A stretch of 64,000 bases of DNA, taken from positions 62,001 through 126,000 of the forward strand of contig NSJJ01000002.1 of assembly GCA_002632355.1 (NCBI GenBank), written 5' to 3'. A model generated the notes under the pieces. That model was not told the DNA's origin. It worked only from the letters and a program-made list of their open reading frames with translations, and searched no databases. The stretch comes from Sulfuricella denitrificans (GTDB lineage: Bacteria > Pseudomonadota > Gammaproteobacteria > Burkholderiales > Sulfuricellaceae). The position numbers and the translations under genes are program-made. Positions 25,114-34,682 of this stretch are shown here, piece after piece; positions within the stretch are counted from its first letter, which is position 1, and every line of letters starts with the position of its first letter.

Positions 25114-26826
25114 TCAGCCCTCGAAGCTCATCCACCAGGTATCGCGGCCGTTCTTTTTCGCTTCATACATGGCCGTATCAGCACGCCGCAGCAGACTTTC
25201 AAAAGAATCTTCCGCGCCTAGAAACAGGACGATGCCCATGCTGGCGGAACCGGCATATTTTTCGCCCTGCAGGGAATAGGGCTGGCGCAATGCCTCCAGA
25301 ATCTTGTCGCCGACCGTGCTCGCCTTGCCCAGGGCCACCAGACGCTCCACATGCAGGTCTTCCAGCACCACCACGAATTCGTCACCGCCCAGGCGCGCAA
25401 CGGTGTCTCCTTCACGGACAGCCGCCTGCAGGCGCCTTGCCGCCTCGATTAGCAGCTCATCCCCGACATCATGCCCCAGGCTGTCGTTCACCTGCTTGAA
25501 GTTATCGAGATCAAGGAACATGACTGCGCCGTAAAATCCGTTGCGTGAACTGGCGATCAGGGCATGCCGCAGGCGATCGGTCAGCAGGCGCCGATTGGGC
25601 AGGCTGGTGAGCGGGTCGTAGAAAGCCAGATAGCGGATTTCCTCTTCGGCGGCTTTTTGCTCGGTAATGTCGGTATAGCTGCCAATGAAGTTGGTGATTT
25701 TTCCCTCGGGGTTTCTGACCGCGCTAATCGTGAGCCATTCCGGATAGATTTCACCAGACTTGCGCCGGTTCCAGATTTCCCCCTGCCAATGCCCCTCTTT
25801 TACAAGTTCTGCCCACATTTCCTGATAAAACTCGATTTTATGCCTGCCCGATTTGAGGATATTCGGCAGCTGGCCAATCGCCTCTTCCGCCAGATACCCG
25901 GTCAGGCGGGTAAAGGCCCGGTTGACGCGCAGAATCCGGCCATCCGCATCGGTAATCAGCATCCCCTGCTGGGATTCAAAGGCCACGGCGGCGATGCGCA
26001 TCTCCAGCTCCGCCGATTTCATCGCAGTGATATCTTCATAGACGCCCAGCACGCCGATGGGCTCATGTTCCAGATTGCGCAACGGCACCTTGGAAGTGCG
26101 TAGCCAGATCAGTTCTCCCGACGGGGTGGTCTGCGGCTCTTCATAACCAAGCTTGGGTGCCCCCGTTGCCATCACCTGCCGGTCATCAGCGCGATACAGA
26201 TCGGCCTGGTCATGCCAGGCCAGTTGCGAATCGACCTGGCCGACCACTTCTGCAGCCCCGGACTTGCCCGCATCTGCTGCAAAGGCCACATTGCATCCCA
26301 GATACCGGGATTCGCTGTCCTTCCAGAAAACCCGCATGGGAATCGTTTCAATGATGGATTGAAGCACATTGCGCGCCTCGGCCAGTTCATTCATTGCCGT
26401 GACGCGTTCGCTAATATCGTAAAGCGTGACCAGGTGAATGCCCTGCAGCGACGCGCCCACCGGGGCAGCACCCGCCACGATGGTTTTCACCTGGCCGTTC
26501 TTGCTGTGAATTTTCACTTCCAGCGGCTCGAATGGTGCGCCACTGGCCCGCGCCTGTTCCAGCCGATTCTGCCAGGCATCAGCCACAGACTGGCGATAAG
26601 CAGGATCAGGGTAGGCCTTGGGCCACCACTCCGCCAGTGTTGGAATATCCTCCGGCTGATAGCCAAAAGTCTGAACAAAGGCCTGATTCAGGAAAATGAT
26701 ATTTTGTGCGTCATCATTCAGCGCCATGGGAACGGGGATGGCATCGATCAGGTTTCGGATACAGGGGTCCATATCGTCTAACCGATGTTCAGGACTGGTG
26801 ACAGGACCATCCGGAGTATTTTGCAT
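25114..26826 (-). CDS. Diguanylate cyclase with three PAS domains
   Basis: A 570-residue soluble signalling protein with three PAS/PAC modules (about 20-130, 140-265, 270-390). A GGDEF domain (about 400-565) with intact LGGDEFVV and preceding FLDLDNFKQVNDSLGH should make cyclic di-GMP. No EAL domain or membrane segment is present. The start at MQNTPDG is chosen because the upstream part of the frame is low-complexity and lacks a PAS fold; the ribosome site is weak. It is convergent with the exopolysaccharide cluster, so its product could act on that system, but this is inference from position. Confidence 0.9.
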   Translation of the reverse strand: MQNTPDGPVTSPEHRLDDMDPCIRNLIDAIPVPMALNDDAQNIIFLNQAFVQTFGYQPEDIPTLAEWWPKAYPDPAYRQSVADAWQNRLEQARASGAPFEPLEVKIHSKNGQVKTIVAGAAPVGASLQGIHLVTLYDISERVTAMNELAEARNVLQSIIETIPMRVFWKDSESRYLGCNVAFAADAGKSGAAEVVGQVDSQLAWHDQADLYRADDRQVMATGAPKLGYEEPQTTPSGELIWLRTSKVPLRNLEHEPIGVLGVYEDITAMKSAELEMRIAAVAFESQQGMLITDADGRILRVNRAFTRLTGYLAEEAIGQLPNILKSGRHKIEFYQEMWAELVKEGHWQGEIWNRRKSGEIYPEWLTISAVRNPEGKITNFIGSYTDITEQKAAEEEIRYLAFYDPLTSLPNRRLLTDRLRHALIASSRNGFYGAVMFLDLDNFKQVNDSLGHDVGDELLIEAARRLQAAVREGDTVARLGGDEFVVVLEDLHVERLVALGKASTVGDKILEALRQPYSLQGEKYAGSASMGIVLFLGAEDSFESLLRRADTAMYEAKKNGRDTWWMSFEG

Positions 26827-26959
26827 TTTCAGCTGATTCACAGTTGATGTAATTCTGATTATGGGTGCAAAGCACGAGCCAAACAAGAATTCAGTGGCGC
26901 GTTCATCAAGTCCGCCCCCTTGAAATCGGGGGTTTCCGGACCTGGTTACGCCTACGCGG

Positions 26960-27643
26960 TCATGGCTTGGTTTTCCCCTTCCCGCTTGACCAGCCATCGA
27001 TCACCCGTGCCGCCCAGTCGCGCCCGCCGATTCCGAAAGCCAGCGCCAGCGCGAGGCAGATCGCACCAAACAGAATGGCGAAAGCCGTCGTCAATAGCTG
27101 GGTGCCAATCGCAAGTTGTTCGAGCGCCACGAACACGGCGAAGACCTGAACGCCGTATTCGGAGATGGTGCTGATGGTAAGCGCGCCTTCAACGCCCAGG
27201 TTGCGCAGCCAGGCGAACACCATGCGGTTGATGAAGCGCGCCAGCAGCGTGCCGAAAATGATGATCAGCACCGCGACGATGATATTGGGCAGAAATAGCG
27301 CCACGCGGTGGAACAAATCCGCCACTGCGCTCAGGCCGAGGCTGCTGGAGACAGTCACCAGGACGATCAGCAACACCAGCCAGTAGCTCACTTCGCTGAT
27401 GATGCCGGCAAAAGTGATCTGCATCTCGCCATGCCTGAGGAATTCCTCCACGCCGGTTTTCTGGGCAAGGCGGTCGAAGTGGGCCATTGCCAGCAAACGC
27501 TTCACGCCACCGCGCACCAGCTTGGCCACGACCCAGCCCAGAAACAGCAATACCAGCGCTGCAAGCAGTTTGGGCAGGAAATCGGCAAGTTGTCCGATGA
27601 TGGCATTGAACGATGAAAGGAAGATATCGAATTGCTGCTGCAT
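26960..27643 (-). CDS. Small membrane protein with conserved TM-helix repeats (MscS-related)
   Basis: A 227-residue inner-membrane protein with about five hydrophobic helices at 18-42, 78-100, 113-138, 160-180 and 188-208. The pattern (LVLLFLGWVVAKLVRGGVKRLL, then PNIIVAVLIIIFGTLLARF) matches the conserved TM-helix family often annotated as mechanosensitive-channel-like. It lacks the beta domain of MscS, so channel activity is uncertain. AGGAGG lies 7 bases before the ATG. Confidence 0.82.
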   Translation of the reverse strand: MQQQFDIFLSSFNAIIGQLADFLPKLLAALVLLFLGWVVAKLVRGGVKRLLAMAHFDRLAQKTGVEEFLRHGEMQITFAGIISEVSYWLVLLIVLVTVSSSLGLSAVADLFHRVALFLPNIIVAVLIIIFGTLLARFINRMVFAWLRNLGVEGALTISTISEYGVQVFAVFVALEQLAIGTQLLTTAFAILFGAICLALALAFGIGGRDWAARVIDGWSSGKGKTKP

Positions 27644-27798
27644 GGTTGAACCTCCTGTGCATGATGTGCGCGGAACGAAGTGACAGTGCCTATTGCCGGC
27701 TGCCGTTCATGGCGGAAGTAAAAAGAAAGCCGGCAAGGCGATAATGCGTTGCCGACAGCCACAGTATAGCCAAGCACGGAGGATCGTGAAACCGGCTT

Positions 27799-27926
27799 TC
27801 CCTGACAAGGGGGGATTCCCTGCATTTATCCCCGGCTACCTGTCGGCACCTCCCCCTGGCAAGGGGGTGCGGAGAGTGATATTTTCCAGCGCATTAACCC
27901 CACGCCCCCATTGTCAGGGGGAGTCC
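27799..27926. repeat. Palindrome-ended short interspersed repeat, copy 1
   Basis: The 77-bp unit 27850-27926 is bounded by near-perfect inverted ends (CTCCCCCTGGCAAGGGGG and its counterpart ATTGTCAGGGGGAGTCC). Its reverse complement aligns with the copy downstream of dusC, including the internal block AATGCG-TGGAAAATA. A lone palindrome end (27799-27820) precedes it. These lie in the 341-bp gap between the TM-helix gene and dusC, which otherwise shows only a possible promoter. No transposase is encoded, so it resembles a MITE or REP-like element. Confidence 0.75.
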
Positions 27927-27984
27927 ATATGTTTCGAACTGACTGGCTGCTAGAATAAGCGCCCCTCAACCGCAGAACGACACC

Positions 27985-28932
27985 ATGCGACTGATACTCG
28001 CCCCGATGGAGGGCCTTGCCGACCAGGACATGCGCGACGTACTGACGCGCCTCGGCGGCATCGACCTGTGCGTCGCGGAATTCGTGCGTGTCACCCACCA
28101 CCTGATTACCGGGCGCATCCTCCTGCGCACCGTGCCGGAGCTGGCCAATGGCGGCTGTACCCGTGCCGGAGTGCCGGTGCGTGTACAGTTGCTGGGCAGC
28201 GACCCGGTGTGCCTGGCCGAAAACGCCGGTCACATCGCCGGCCTGGGTGCGCCGGGCATCGACCTCAACTTCGGCTGCCCGGCACCCATGGTCAATCGTC
28301 ACGGCGGCGGCGCGGTGCTGCTGCAATATCCCGAAACCATTTACGCCATCGTGAGCGCTACTCGCCGCGCCGTGCCGCGCCATGTCCCCGTCACCGCAAA
28401 AATGAGGCTCGGCCTGACGGATACGGCACTGACCCTCGACTGCGCCCGCGCCATCGAGGATGCCGGCGCCGACGAGCTCACCGTCCATGCCCGCACCAAG
28501 GTCGAAGGCTACCGCCCGCCCGCGCACTGGGAGTGGCTCGCGCGGATCCGCGAAACCGTCAAGCTGCCGGTGGTGGCGAACGGCGAGGTATGGTCGCCAG
28601 AGGACTGGGAAGAGATCCGCCGGGTCAGCGGCTGCAGTGACGTGATGATCGGACGCGGCGCCATCGTCCGGCCGGACCTTGCGCTGCGCATCATGACCGG
28701 CAATGCCGCCATGGCCTGGCCTGATCTGCTGCCCTGGGTGGCGGACTACTACCTGCGCCTGCGCGCCCGGGTGGAACCGAAGCACGCGCCGGGGAGGCTA
28801 AAACAATGGCTGGGGATGCTGCGCAGCGTCTACCCGGAAGCTGAGGCACTGCACCAGATCTTGCGTACCGAGCGCGACCCGGATGTAGTGGAAAGAATGC
28901 TGCAGGCAATCAGTCCCGTCGAACCGGATTGA
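27985..28932 (+). CDS. dusC: tRNA-dihydrouridine(16) synthase
   Basis: A 315-residue flavoprotein of the Dus family that reduces uridine in the D-loop of tRNA. The N-terminal LAPMEGLAD, the catalytic cysteine in FGCPAP (Cys98), AKMRLGL and HARTK are all present. Length and the C-terminal helical domain fit DusC rather than DusA or DusB. The gene stands alone between two inverted copies of a short repeat; the downstream copy begins at its stop codon and may serve as transcript end. Confidence 0.92.
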   Translation: MRLILAPMEGLADQDMRDVLTRLGGIDLCVAEFVRVTHHLITGRILLRTVPELANGGCTRAGVPVRVQLLGSDPVCLAENAGHIAGLGAPGIDLNFGCPAPMVNRHGGGAVLLQYPETIYAIVSATRRAVPRHVPVTAKMRLGLTDTALTLDCARAIEDAGADELTVHARTKVEGYRPPAHWEWLARIRETVKLPVVANGEVWSPEDWEEIRRVSGCSDVMIGRGAIVRPDLALRIMTGNAAMAWPDLLPWVADYYLRLRARVEPKHAPGRLKQWLGMLRSVYPEAEALHQILRTERDPDVVERMLQAISPVEPD

Positions 28933-29013
28933 CTCCCCCTGACATGGGGGGCGGGGGTAATGCGGTGGAAAATACCCCTTTGCAACCCCTCGATCCTCCC
29001 CTTGTCAGGGGGT
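28931..29013. repeat. Palindrome-ended short interspersed repeat, copy 2
   Basis: An 83-bp unit in the opposite orientation to copy 1, starting with ACTCCCCCTGACATGGGGGG and ending with CTCCCCTTGTCAGGGGG. It fills the space between the convergent dusC and ccmI genes and overlaps the dusC stop. Its strong inverted ends may also act as a bidirectional transcript terminator. Confidence 0.75.
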
Positions 29014-29030
29014 AGCTGCAGGACAAACCG

Positions 29031-30314
29031 TCAGGGCAGGACCTTGTCGATAACGATGGCAACATCCTGCTGGCCGGGCTTGACCGGACTTACCCGGCCC
29101 AGCAGGTCGCCACTTTGCGATATCGCCTGACCTGATTTCGAAACGCGCGCGCTGACCATGACCTCGGCATGATTCGACAGCTTGTCATTGGGTGTCATGG
29201 CAAGCGAATCGTCCAGCCTGAAGTGATAGGGTAGCTGTCTGGCTTCGATTTTCAGGCTGGCAATCGGCATTTTCGGACCTTCCGGCATCTGCGCATAAAT
29301 GAAGACCGTATCCTCTGGCGCGATCCTGGCGATGAGGTCCCTGCTCACGGTCACCGTGCCGGAAACGGCTGCAGCCACGCCTGTCTGGACTTGGGCCGCC
29401 TCTTTCACGGGGCGTTCACTGGGCCCCATCGCAGAAAGGTTATCCAGGCCGGAGACACTGGCTGATTTTTCGGCGTCCTCGATCGCCGCCCGGACTTCGC
29501 TGGCATAACCATCATTCGGAGGAAGCAGCTTGAGCAGACTGCGCCAGTATTCTGCGGCACGGGAAAAATTCTTGACCTGGTAAGCTGCACTGCCAGCAAG
29601 ATTCAGCGCCTTCTCGTCCTGCGGATTCAGTTTCAGCGCTTGGTGAATCAACTCCAGCGGCTTGCCCTGCAGGTTTCCGTCCTGAGTCATGGCAAACGCG
29701 TCCGCGTAATCCGCCAGCACGCCCGAATCTTCAGGCAGCATTTCATGAACTTTGGCAAAAACCCGTACCGCTTCGCCATACTGCCCGGTTGCGCCATAGC
29801 TGCGCGCCAGCATATACCAGCCGGCGACATCGTCCGGCTTGCTCTTGAGCCGGGCTTCCAGCGCCGCAATCATGGGTGCGGCATCGTGCTGCCCCGCCTG
29901 CCCTGCCATGGCAGGCGCTTCACTGCGCGGTTGCAGCGCGGCTTCGGGATTGCCCAGTGCCACATAAATACCGATGGCCAGCAGCGGAATCGCTGCGGCA
30001 AGCCCATAGCCCACGCTACGCCCGCCCTGGCTGACCACTACGGGCACATCTTCTGCGGGCACATCCTCGCTCAGGCGCTTCTCGATTTCGAGGCGTGCAT
30101 CCTGATATTGCTGCGGCTCCAGTTCACCGCTATCGAGATCGGCCTTCAACTCCGCCAGCTGGTCGTGATAGATGGCAATGTTGGCAGCCTTGCGATCCAC
30201 CTGACCGGTTCTGACATTGCGCCGCAGCAGGGGGGGCAGGATAAATGCCAGCGCGACGCCGATGAGGAGCAGAAATAGTGCCCAGAACAGTGAAACAGTC
30301 CAGAAATTGCTCAT
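29031..30314 (-). CDS. ccmI: Cytochrome c maturation protein CcmI
   Basis: A 427-residue membrane protein that holds apocytochrome c for haem attachment by CcmFH. Two transmembrane helices flank a short cytoplasmic loop with the leucine-zipper-like stretch (about 40-85). A periplasmic TPR region (about 145-280) precedes a C-terminal beta domain. It overlaps ccmH by 4 bp and is the last gene of the ccmABCDEFGHI operon. The C-terminal domain beyond the TPRs makes it a full-length CcmI rather than the short form. Confidence 0.93.
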   Translation of the reverse strand: MSNFWTVSLFWALFLLLIGVALAFILPPLLRRNVRTGQVDRKAANIAIYHDQLAELKADLDSGELEPQQYQDARLEIEKRLSEDVPAEDVPVVVSQGGRSVGYGLAAAIPLLAIGIYVALGNPEAALQPRSEAPAMAGQAGQHDAAPMIAALEARLKSKPDDVAGWYMLARSYGATGQYGEAVRVFAKVHEMLPEDSGVLADYADAFAMTQDGNLQGKPLELIHQALKLNPQDEKALNLAGSAAYQVKNFSRAAEYWRSLLKLLPPNDGYASEVRAAIEDAEKSASVSGLDNLSAMGPSERPVKEAAQVQTGVAAAVSGTVTVSRDLIARIAPEDTVFIYAQMPEGPKMPIASLKIEARQLPYHFRLDDSLAMTPNDKLSNHAEVMVSARVSKSGQAISQSGDLLGRVSPVKPGQQDVAIVIDKVLP

Positions 30315-30799
30315 GATTCATTTCCGTTGCTGCCAAGGAGAGCTTCCACGCGCTGCTTTTCTTCCGCAGACAGGGTTTCGCTGGCAAGGCGCGTGCCGCG
30401 CCGTTTGAGGTAAAAATAGAAGCCGCCTGCAGCGCCGATCAGCAACGCGAAAGGACCAAACCACAGCAGCCAGGTCAGGGGTTTGAGTGGCGGTTTATAA
30501 AGTACGAAATCGCCATAGCGCTGGGTGAGATAACTGACCACTTCCTTGTCGCTCTTGCCCGCGCGCATCTGCTCGCGAATTTCCTGGCGCAGGTCCTGTG
30601 CCAGATCTGCGCGCGAACCTGCCAGCGATTCGTTCTGGCAAACCAGGCAACGCAAATCTTCGGATAACGCGATCATGCGCTGTTCCAGCACGGGGTCCTG
30701 CGCGACCGGAACAGCCTCGCCAGCAATCGCGGCAAGGGGAAGCCAGAGAACGAGCGCAACCATGCCGGCTCGCAGTGCGGGTTTGATATTCAGTCTCAT
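30311..30799 (-). CDS. ccmH: Cytochrome c maturation protein CcmH
   Basis: A 162-residue periplasmic thioredoxin-like reductant. A signal peptide (about 1-26) is followed by the redox motif LRCLVCQN, which reduces apocytochrome cysteines, and a C-terminal transmembrane anchor (about 105-130). It overlaps both ccmI and ccmG by 4 bp, a sign of translational coupling through the operon. Confidence 0.95.
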   Translation of the reverse strand: MRLNIKPALRAGMVALVLWLPLAAIAGEAVPVAQDPVLEQRMIALSEDLRCLVCQNESLAGSRADLAQDLRQEIREQMRAGKSDKEVVSYLTQRYGDFVLYKPPLKPLTWLLWFGPFALLIGAAGGFYFYLKRRGTRLASETLSAEEKQRVEALLGSNGNES

Positions 30800-31320
30800 T
30801 GCTGCAGCTCCTTTACCAGGGGCAGAATCTTCCTCTCCAGGACTTCCGGGGTCACGGGGCCGGTGTGTTTCATGCGGATGATGCCGTTCTTGTCAATCAG
30901 GTAGGTTTCGGGAACGCCATACACCCCGTAATTGATGCCCGCCCGTCCATCGCGATCGACAACCGTTTCGGTATAGGGGTTGCCGTAGCTGTTCAGCACC
31001 GCTTGTGCGTCAGCGGGCTGATCCTTGTAATCCATGCCATAGATCGGCACGATGCCTTTCTTCGACAGATCGAGGAGAACATCGTGTTCCTGTCGGCAGG
31101 AAGCGCACCATGAAGCCCACACATTGAACAGCCAGACCTTGCCGCGCAGTTCCGCCGGGCTGAGTTGCCTGGCCGGATCGGAGAGCAGGGCCAGGCTGAA
31201 AGCGGGCGCAGGCTTGCCGATCAGTGGCGAAGGCACTTCGCGCGGATCGAGCTTCAGGCCGATGCCGAGGAATATCACCAGAACGATGAAAATACCCAGG
31301 GGAATCATGAAACGCTTCAT
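30796..31320 (-). CDS. ccmG: Thiol:disulfide interchange protein CcmG/DsbE
   Basis: A 174-residue membrane-anchored thioredoxin with one N-terminal helix (about 4-22) and the active site WASWCASC. The cis-Pro region (GVYGVPETYLID) is typical of CcmG. It keeps apocytochrome c cysteines reduced before haem ligation. The start is the ATG overlapping the ccmF stop by 4 bp; the open frame runs further into ccmF but that part is a shadow. Confidence 0.95.
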   Translation of the reverse strand: MKRFMIPLGIFIVLVIFLGIGLKLDPREVPSPLIGKPAPAFSLALLSDPARQLSPAELRGKVWLFNVWASWCASCRQEHDVLLDLSKKGIVPIYGMDYKDQPADAQAVLNSYGNPYTETVVDRDGRAGINYGVYGVPETYLIDKNGIIRMKHTGPVTPEVLERKILPLVKELQQ

Positions 31321-33242
31321 GCTGCGGCCCTCCCCTGTTTGCGCGAAGCGCGGTAGCGCCGGTCGGTGATCGCCATGAAACCGCCCAGAGCCATCAGCAC
31401 GGCCCCGATCCAGATCCACACCACGAACGGCTTATGGAACAGACGCACGCTCCAGGCGCCGCCATCCAGGCTCTCGCCAAGCGCGGTATACAGGTCGCGT
31501 GTCAGGCCGTAATCGATTGCCGATTCTGTGAAAGGCATGCCGGAAGCAACATAAATCCGTTTTTCCGGATACATGGTGGAGACCGGCTTGCCGTTGCGGC
31601 TGACTTCGAGCGTGCCGCGCGAACCTTTGTAATTCGGACCGACGATATCTTCCACGCCACCAAAACGGAAGGTGTAGCCCTGTAACGTAACCGTATCGCC
31701 AACCGCCATGCGCATGTTGCGCTCGGTCTGGTAGGACGACACCATGGTGACGCCAATGACGGTCACAGCGACGCCGAGGTGGGCCAGATTCATGCCGTAA
31801 AAGTTTGCCGACCAGCCTGAGCTCGAACGCAGGCGCGCACGTACGCTGATGGCAACGGTGACTGCGATCCACAGGGACAGCAGGCAGCCCAGGGAAACCA
31901 GCGGCTGCCAGTCGCCTTGCGTGAACGGCAGCAGCAATGCCGCCACGACGCTGGCGCCGAAGCCCCATTTCAGGCGATTTGCGAGTTCCGGCACGTTCAC
32001 CTGTTTCCAGCGCGCCAGCGGGCCGATGCCGGCGAGGAAAATCAGCGGCGTCACCAGAGGCACGAACACCGAATTGAAATAAGGCGGCCCGACCGAGATT
32101 TTGCCCAGGCCCAGCGCATCGAGAAACAGCGGATACAGGGTACCCAGCAGCACCGAACCGGTCGCCGTCAGGAGCAGGATATTATTCACCAGCAGGAAGG
32201 ATTCGCGCGATATCAGGGCAAAGCGGCCGCCCAGCCCGACCTGTGAGGCGCGCATGGCAAACAGCAGCAATGAACCGCCGATGACCACGGCAAGGAAGAT
32301 GAGAATGAACAGGCCGCGTGTCGGATCGGTAGCGAAAGAGTGCACCGACGACAGCACGCCGGAACGCACCAGGAAGGTACCGAGCAGGCTCAGGGAAAAC
32401 GCGCCGATGGCAAGGAATACCGTCCACGCCTTGAAACTGCCGCGCTTTTCGGTGACTGCAAGGGAGTGGATCAGCGCCGTGCCCACCAGCCAGGGCATGA
32501 GCGAGGCATTTTCCACCGGATCCCAGAACCACCAGCCGCCCCAACCCAGTTCGTAGTAAGCCCACCAGCTGCCCATCATGATGCCGATGGTCAGGAACGA
32601 CCAGGCCGCCGTGGTCCATGGACGCGACCAGCGCGCCCAGCTGGCATCCAGCTTGCCGGAAAGGAGGGCGGTGATGGCAAAGGCGAAAGCCACGGAAAAT
32701 CCGACATAACCCATATACAGGATCGGCGGATGAACCACCATGCCGGGATCCTGCAGCAGGGGATTGAGATCGGAACCATCCATGGCCATGGGCATGCGCA
32801 GGAAAGGGTTGGATGTGGCCAGCATGAAGAGCAGGAAGCCGAAGCTGACCAGCCCCATTACGCCCACCACCCGCGCCAGCATGTCTTCGGGCAGATGGCG
32901 GCTGAACAGGGTCACTGCCACGGTCCACAGGCCAAGGATAAAAGTCCACAGCAGCATCGAGCCTTCATGCGAACCCCAGGTGGCGGTCAAGCGGTAAATT
33001 TCGGGCAGGCGGGAATGCGAGTTGCGGGTCACGTTCACAACCGAAAAATCACCGCTCAGAAACGAATAGGCCAGCGCGCCAAAGGCAATGGCGACGAACA
33101 GGAACTGGGCGCGTGCCGCAGGTCTGGCGACCGCCATCCACGCCGCGTTGTTGCGCGCCGCACCCACCAGCGGCAGGACGCCCTGGACCAGCGCCAGCAG
33201 CAGCGCCAGAATTAACGAGAAGTGACCGAGTTCTGGAATCAT
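31317..33242 (-). CDS. ccmF: Haem lyase subunit CcmF
   Basis: A 641-residue polytopic membrane protein with about 14-15 helices. The periplasm-facing tryptophan-rich [18 protein letters not shown] motif and conserved His residues for haem b mark the family. With CcmH and CcmI it ligates haem to apocytochrome c. It overlaps ccmE and ccmG by 4 bp each. Confidence 0.96.
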   Translation of the reverse strand: MIPELGHFSLILALLLALVQGVLPLVGAARNNAAWMAVARPAARAQFLFVAIAFGALAYSFLSGDFSVVNVTRNSHSRLPEIYRLTATWGSHEGSMLLWTFILGLWTVAVTLFSRHLPEDMLARVVGVMGLVSFGFLLFMLATSNPFLRMPMAMDGSDLNPLLQDPGMVVHPPILYMGYVGFSVAFAFAITALLSGKLDASWARWSRPWTTAAWSFLTIGIMMGSWWAYYELGWGGWWFWDPVENASLMPWLVGTALIHSLAVTEKRGSFKAWTVFLAIGAFSLSLLGTFLVRSGVLSSVHSFATDPTRGLFILIFLAVVIGGSLLLFAMRASQVGLGGRFALISRESFLLVNNILLLTATGSVLLGTLYPLFLDALGLGKISVGPPYFNSVFVPLVTPLIFLAGIGPLARWKQVNVPELANRLKWGFGASVVAALLLPFTQGDWQPLVSLGCLLSLWIAVTVAISVRARLRSSSGWSANFYGMNLAHLGVAVTVIGVTMVSSYQTERNMRMAVGDTVTLQGYTFRFGGVEDIVGPNYKGSRGTLEVSRNGKPVSTMYPEKRIYVASGMPFTESAIDYGLTRDLYTALGESLDGGAWSVRLFHKPFVVWIWIGAVLMALGGFMAITDRRYRASRKQGRAAA

Positions 33243-33703
33243 TTTTTACCTTCTGGTGGTGCGACTAAAGTTTTCTGCGCTTTCTGCGCCTGCTCCAGCG
33301 CGCTGGCTGCTTCGGGCGGCATGTAATTTTCGTCATGCTTGGCCAGCACCTGCTCGGCCATGAAAACACCGCCGCTGCTCATGCGGCCTTCCGCCACCAC
33401 GCCTTTGCCTTCCTTGAACAGATCTGGCAGGAGTCCTTTGTAGGTCACGGAGATGGTCTGGGCCGTATCGGTGATGCGGAAATGCGCCGTCACGCCGTCA
33501 GCTTCGCGGCGCAAGCTGCCGGCTTCGACCAGACCGCCGATACGGAAAGCGCGTTCATGGGGCGACTCCCCGTTAACGACCTGGGTCGGGGAGAAAAAAA
33601 ACACCAGATTGCTGCGGAAAGCATTGAGCACCAGTGCCGCCACTGCACCCAGCGCCAAGACCACCACGCCGATCAGGATCAGCTTCTTATGCCGTGACTT
33701 CAT
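33239..33703 (-). CDS. ccmE: Haem chaperone CcmE
   Basis: A 154-residue periplasmic haem carrier anchored by one helix (about 8-28). The haem-binding histidine is in the HDENY motif (HxxxY type) near residue 120, followed by a flexible charged tail. The start is the internal ATG before KSRHKK; this overlaps the end of ccmD by 17 bp. Confidence 0.95.
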   Translation of the reverse strand: MKSRHKKLILIGVVVLALGAVAALVLNAFRSNLVFFFSPTQVVNGESPHERAFRIGGLVEAGSLRREADGVTAHFRITDTAQTISVTYKGLLPDLFKEGKGVVAEGRMSSGGVFMAEQVLAKHDENYMPPEAASALEQAQKAQKTLVAPPEGKK

Positions 33704-33893
33704 CGTTGCCCTCATCCTTTTCGACCTTGCCATATTTGACCGTGCGCAGCGCCAGCTGAATCGCTCTCTGCCGCCGTGCCCTCAGGGAGAAAATCTCGGC
33801 GACGATCAACATAGCCGTCACCCCATAAGACCCCCAGATGTAAAGGGCATATCCCTTCATGTAAAAAAATTCTGCCCAGCCGCCCCAGTTCAT
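33687..33893 (-). CDS. ccmD: Haem exporter accessory protein CcmD
   Basis: A 68-residue single-helix membrane protein with the family pattern: Gly/Trp-rich start ([20 protein letters not shown]), one transmembrane segment and a basic tail RRQRAIQ. It helps release haem-loaded CcmE from CcmABC. It overlaps ccmC by 4 bp. It is somewhat longer at the C-terminus than most CcmD. Confidence 0.92.
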   Translation of the reverse strand: MNWGGWAEFFYMKGYALYIWGSYGVTAMLIVAEIFSLRARRQRAIQLALRTVKYGKVEKDEGNDEVTA

Positions 33894-34633
33894 GCCTTGC
33901 CCTCCAGCAGTTGCGCCACCCACTGGCTGTTGCGCTCACGCTCCAGAATGATGCTGCGTGCCCGCGACAGCGCCGCCGCAATGGCGTACATCCATACCGC
34001 GAAGGCCATCACCAGCATTCCCAGCAGCATGATGCTGGCCATGCTCGGCGCCTTGGTCACGCTTACCGAAGCGCCCTGGTGCAGGGTGTTCCACCATCTG
34101 ACCGAAAAATAGATGATCGGTACATTGACCACACCCACCAGTGCGATCAGCGCACCGGCGCGATCGGCGCGGCGCGGGTCGTCGATTGCCGCCTGCAGCG
34201 CCATGAAGCCGATATACAGAAAGAACAGAATCAGCTCCGAGGTCAGACGCGCATCCCACACCCACCACGCACCCCAGGTCGGCCGCCCCCACAGGGCGCC
34301 GGTCCACAGGGCGACAAAGGTCAGCATGGCGCCGGTCGGCGCCAGCGCGCTCGCCATCATGAACGACAGGCGCGTGTTGAAGGCCAGCCCGATCGCCGCC
34401 CACACGGCCATCACCACATAGATGAACATCGACATCCAGGAGGCCGGTACATGGATGAAGATGATGCGGTAGGCTTCGCTCTGCTGAAAATCGGTGGGCG
34501 CGAGAAAAAATCCGATATACAACCCGGCCGCGCAGAGCAGGGCTGCGGCCGCGTAGAACCACGGGATCATCCTGCCGGCAAGATCGTAGAAAGTTGCCGG
34601 AGAAGCGTATTTATACCAATTGAAACCGCTCAT
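33890..34633 (-). CDS. ccmC: Haem exporter protein CcmC
   Basis: A 247-residue membrane protein with six helices. The tryptophan-rich WGRPTWGAWWVWDARLTS motif and two conserved His (HVPASW, NTLHQG) present haem to CcmE. ATG 34633 is preferred to the upstream GTG since homologues start near MSGFNWYKYASP. The gap to ccmB (49 bp) is the only sizeable gap in the operon and contains a heptamer array. Confidence 0.95.
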   Translation of the reverse strand: MSGFNWYKYASPATFYDLAGRMIPWFYAAAALLCAAGLYIGFFLAPTDFQQSEAYRIIFIHVPASWMSMFIYVVMAVWAAIGLAFNTRLSFMMASALAPTGAMLTFVALWTGALWGRPTWGAWWVWDARLTSELILFFLYIGFMALQAAIDDPRRADRAGALIALVGVVNVPIIYFSVRWWNTLHQGASVSVTKAPSMASIMLLGMLVMAFAVWMYAIAAALSRARSIILERERNSQWVAQLLEGKA

Positions 34634-34644
34634 CGAGATTCCGC

Positions 34645-34672
34645 TTTCACTTTTCACCCTTCACGCTTCACG
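34645..34672. repeat. Heptamer array (YTTCACN) in the ccm operon
   Basis: Four consecutive 7-bp units: TTTCACT, TTTCACC, CTTCACG and CTTCACG, followed by a T-run. They lie between ccmB and ccmC. The motif matches the array near 4822-4842. This looks like a dispersed intergenic micro-repeat rather than a protein-binding site. Confidence 0.6.
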
Positions 34673-34682
34673 CTTTTTTTCA

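Noticed and set aside
27799-29013. Repeated palindromes near dusC as a CRISPR array
   Set aside because: There are only two full copies, in inverted orientation, with a gene between them; there are no regular spacers and no cas genes.
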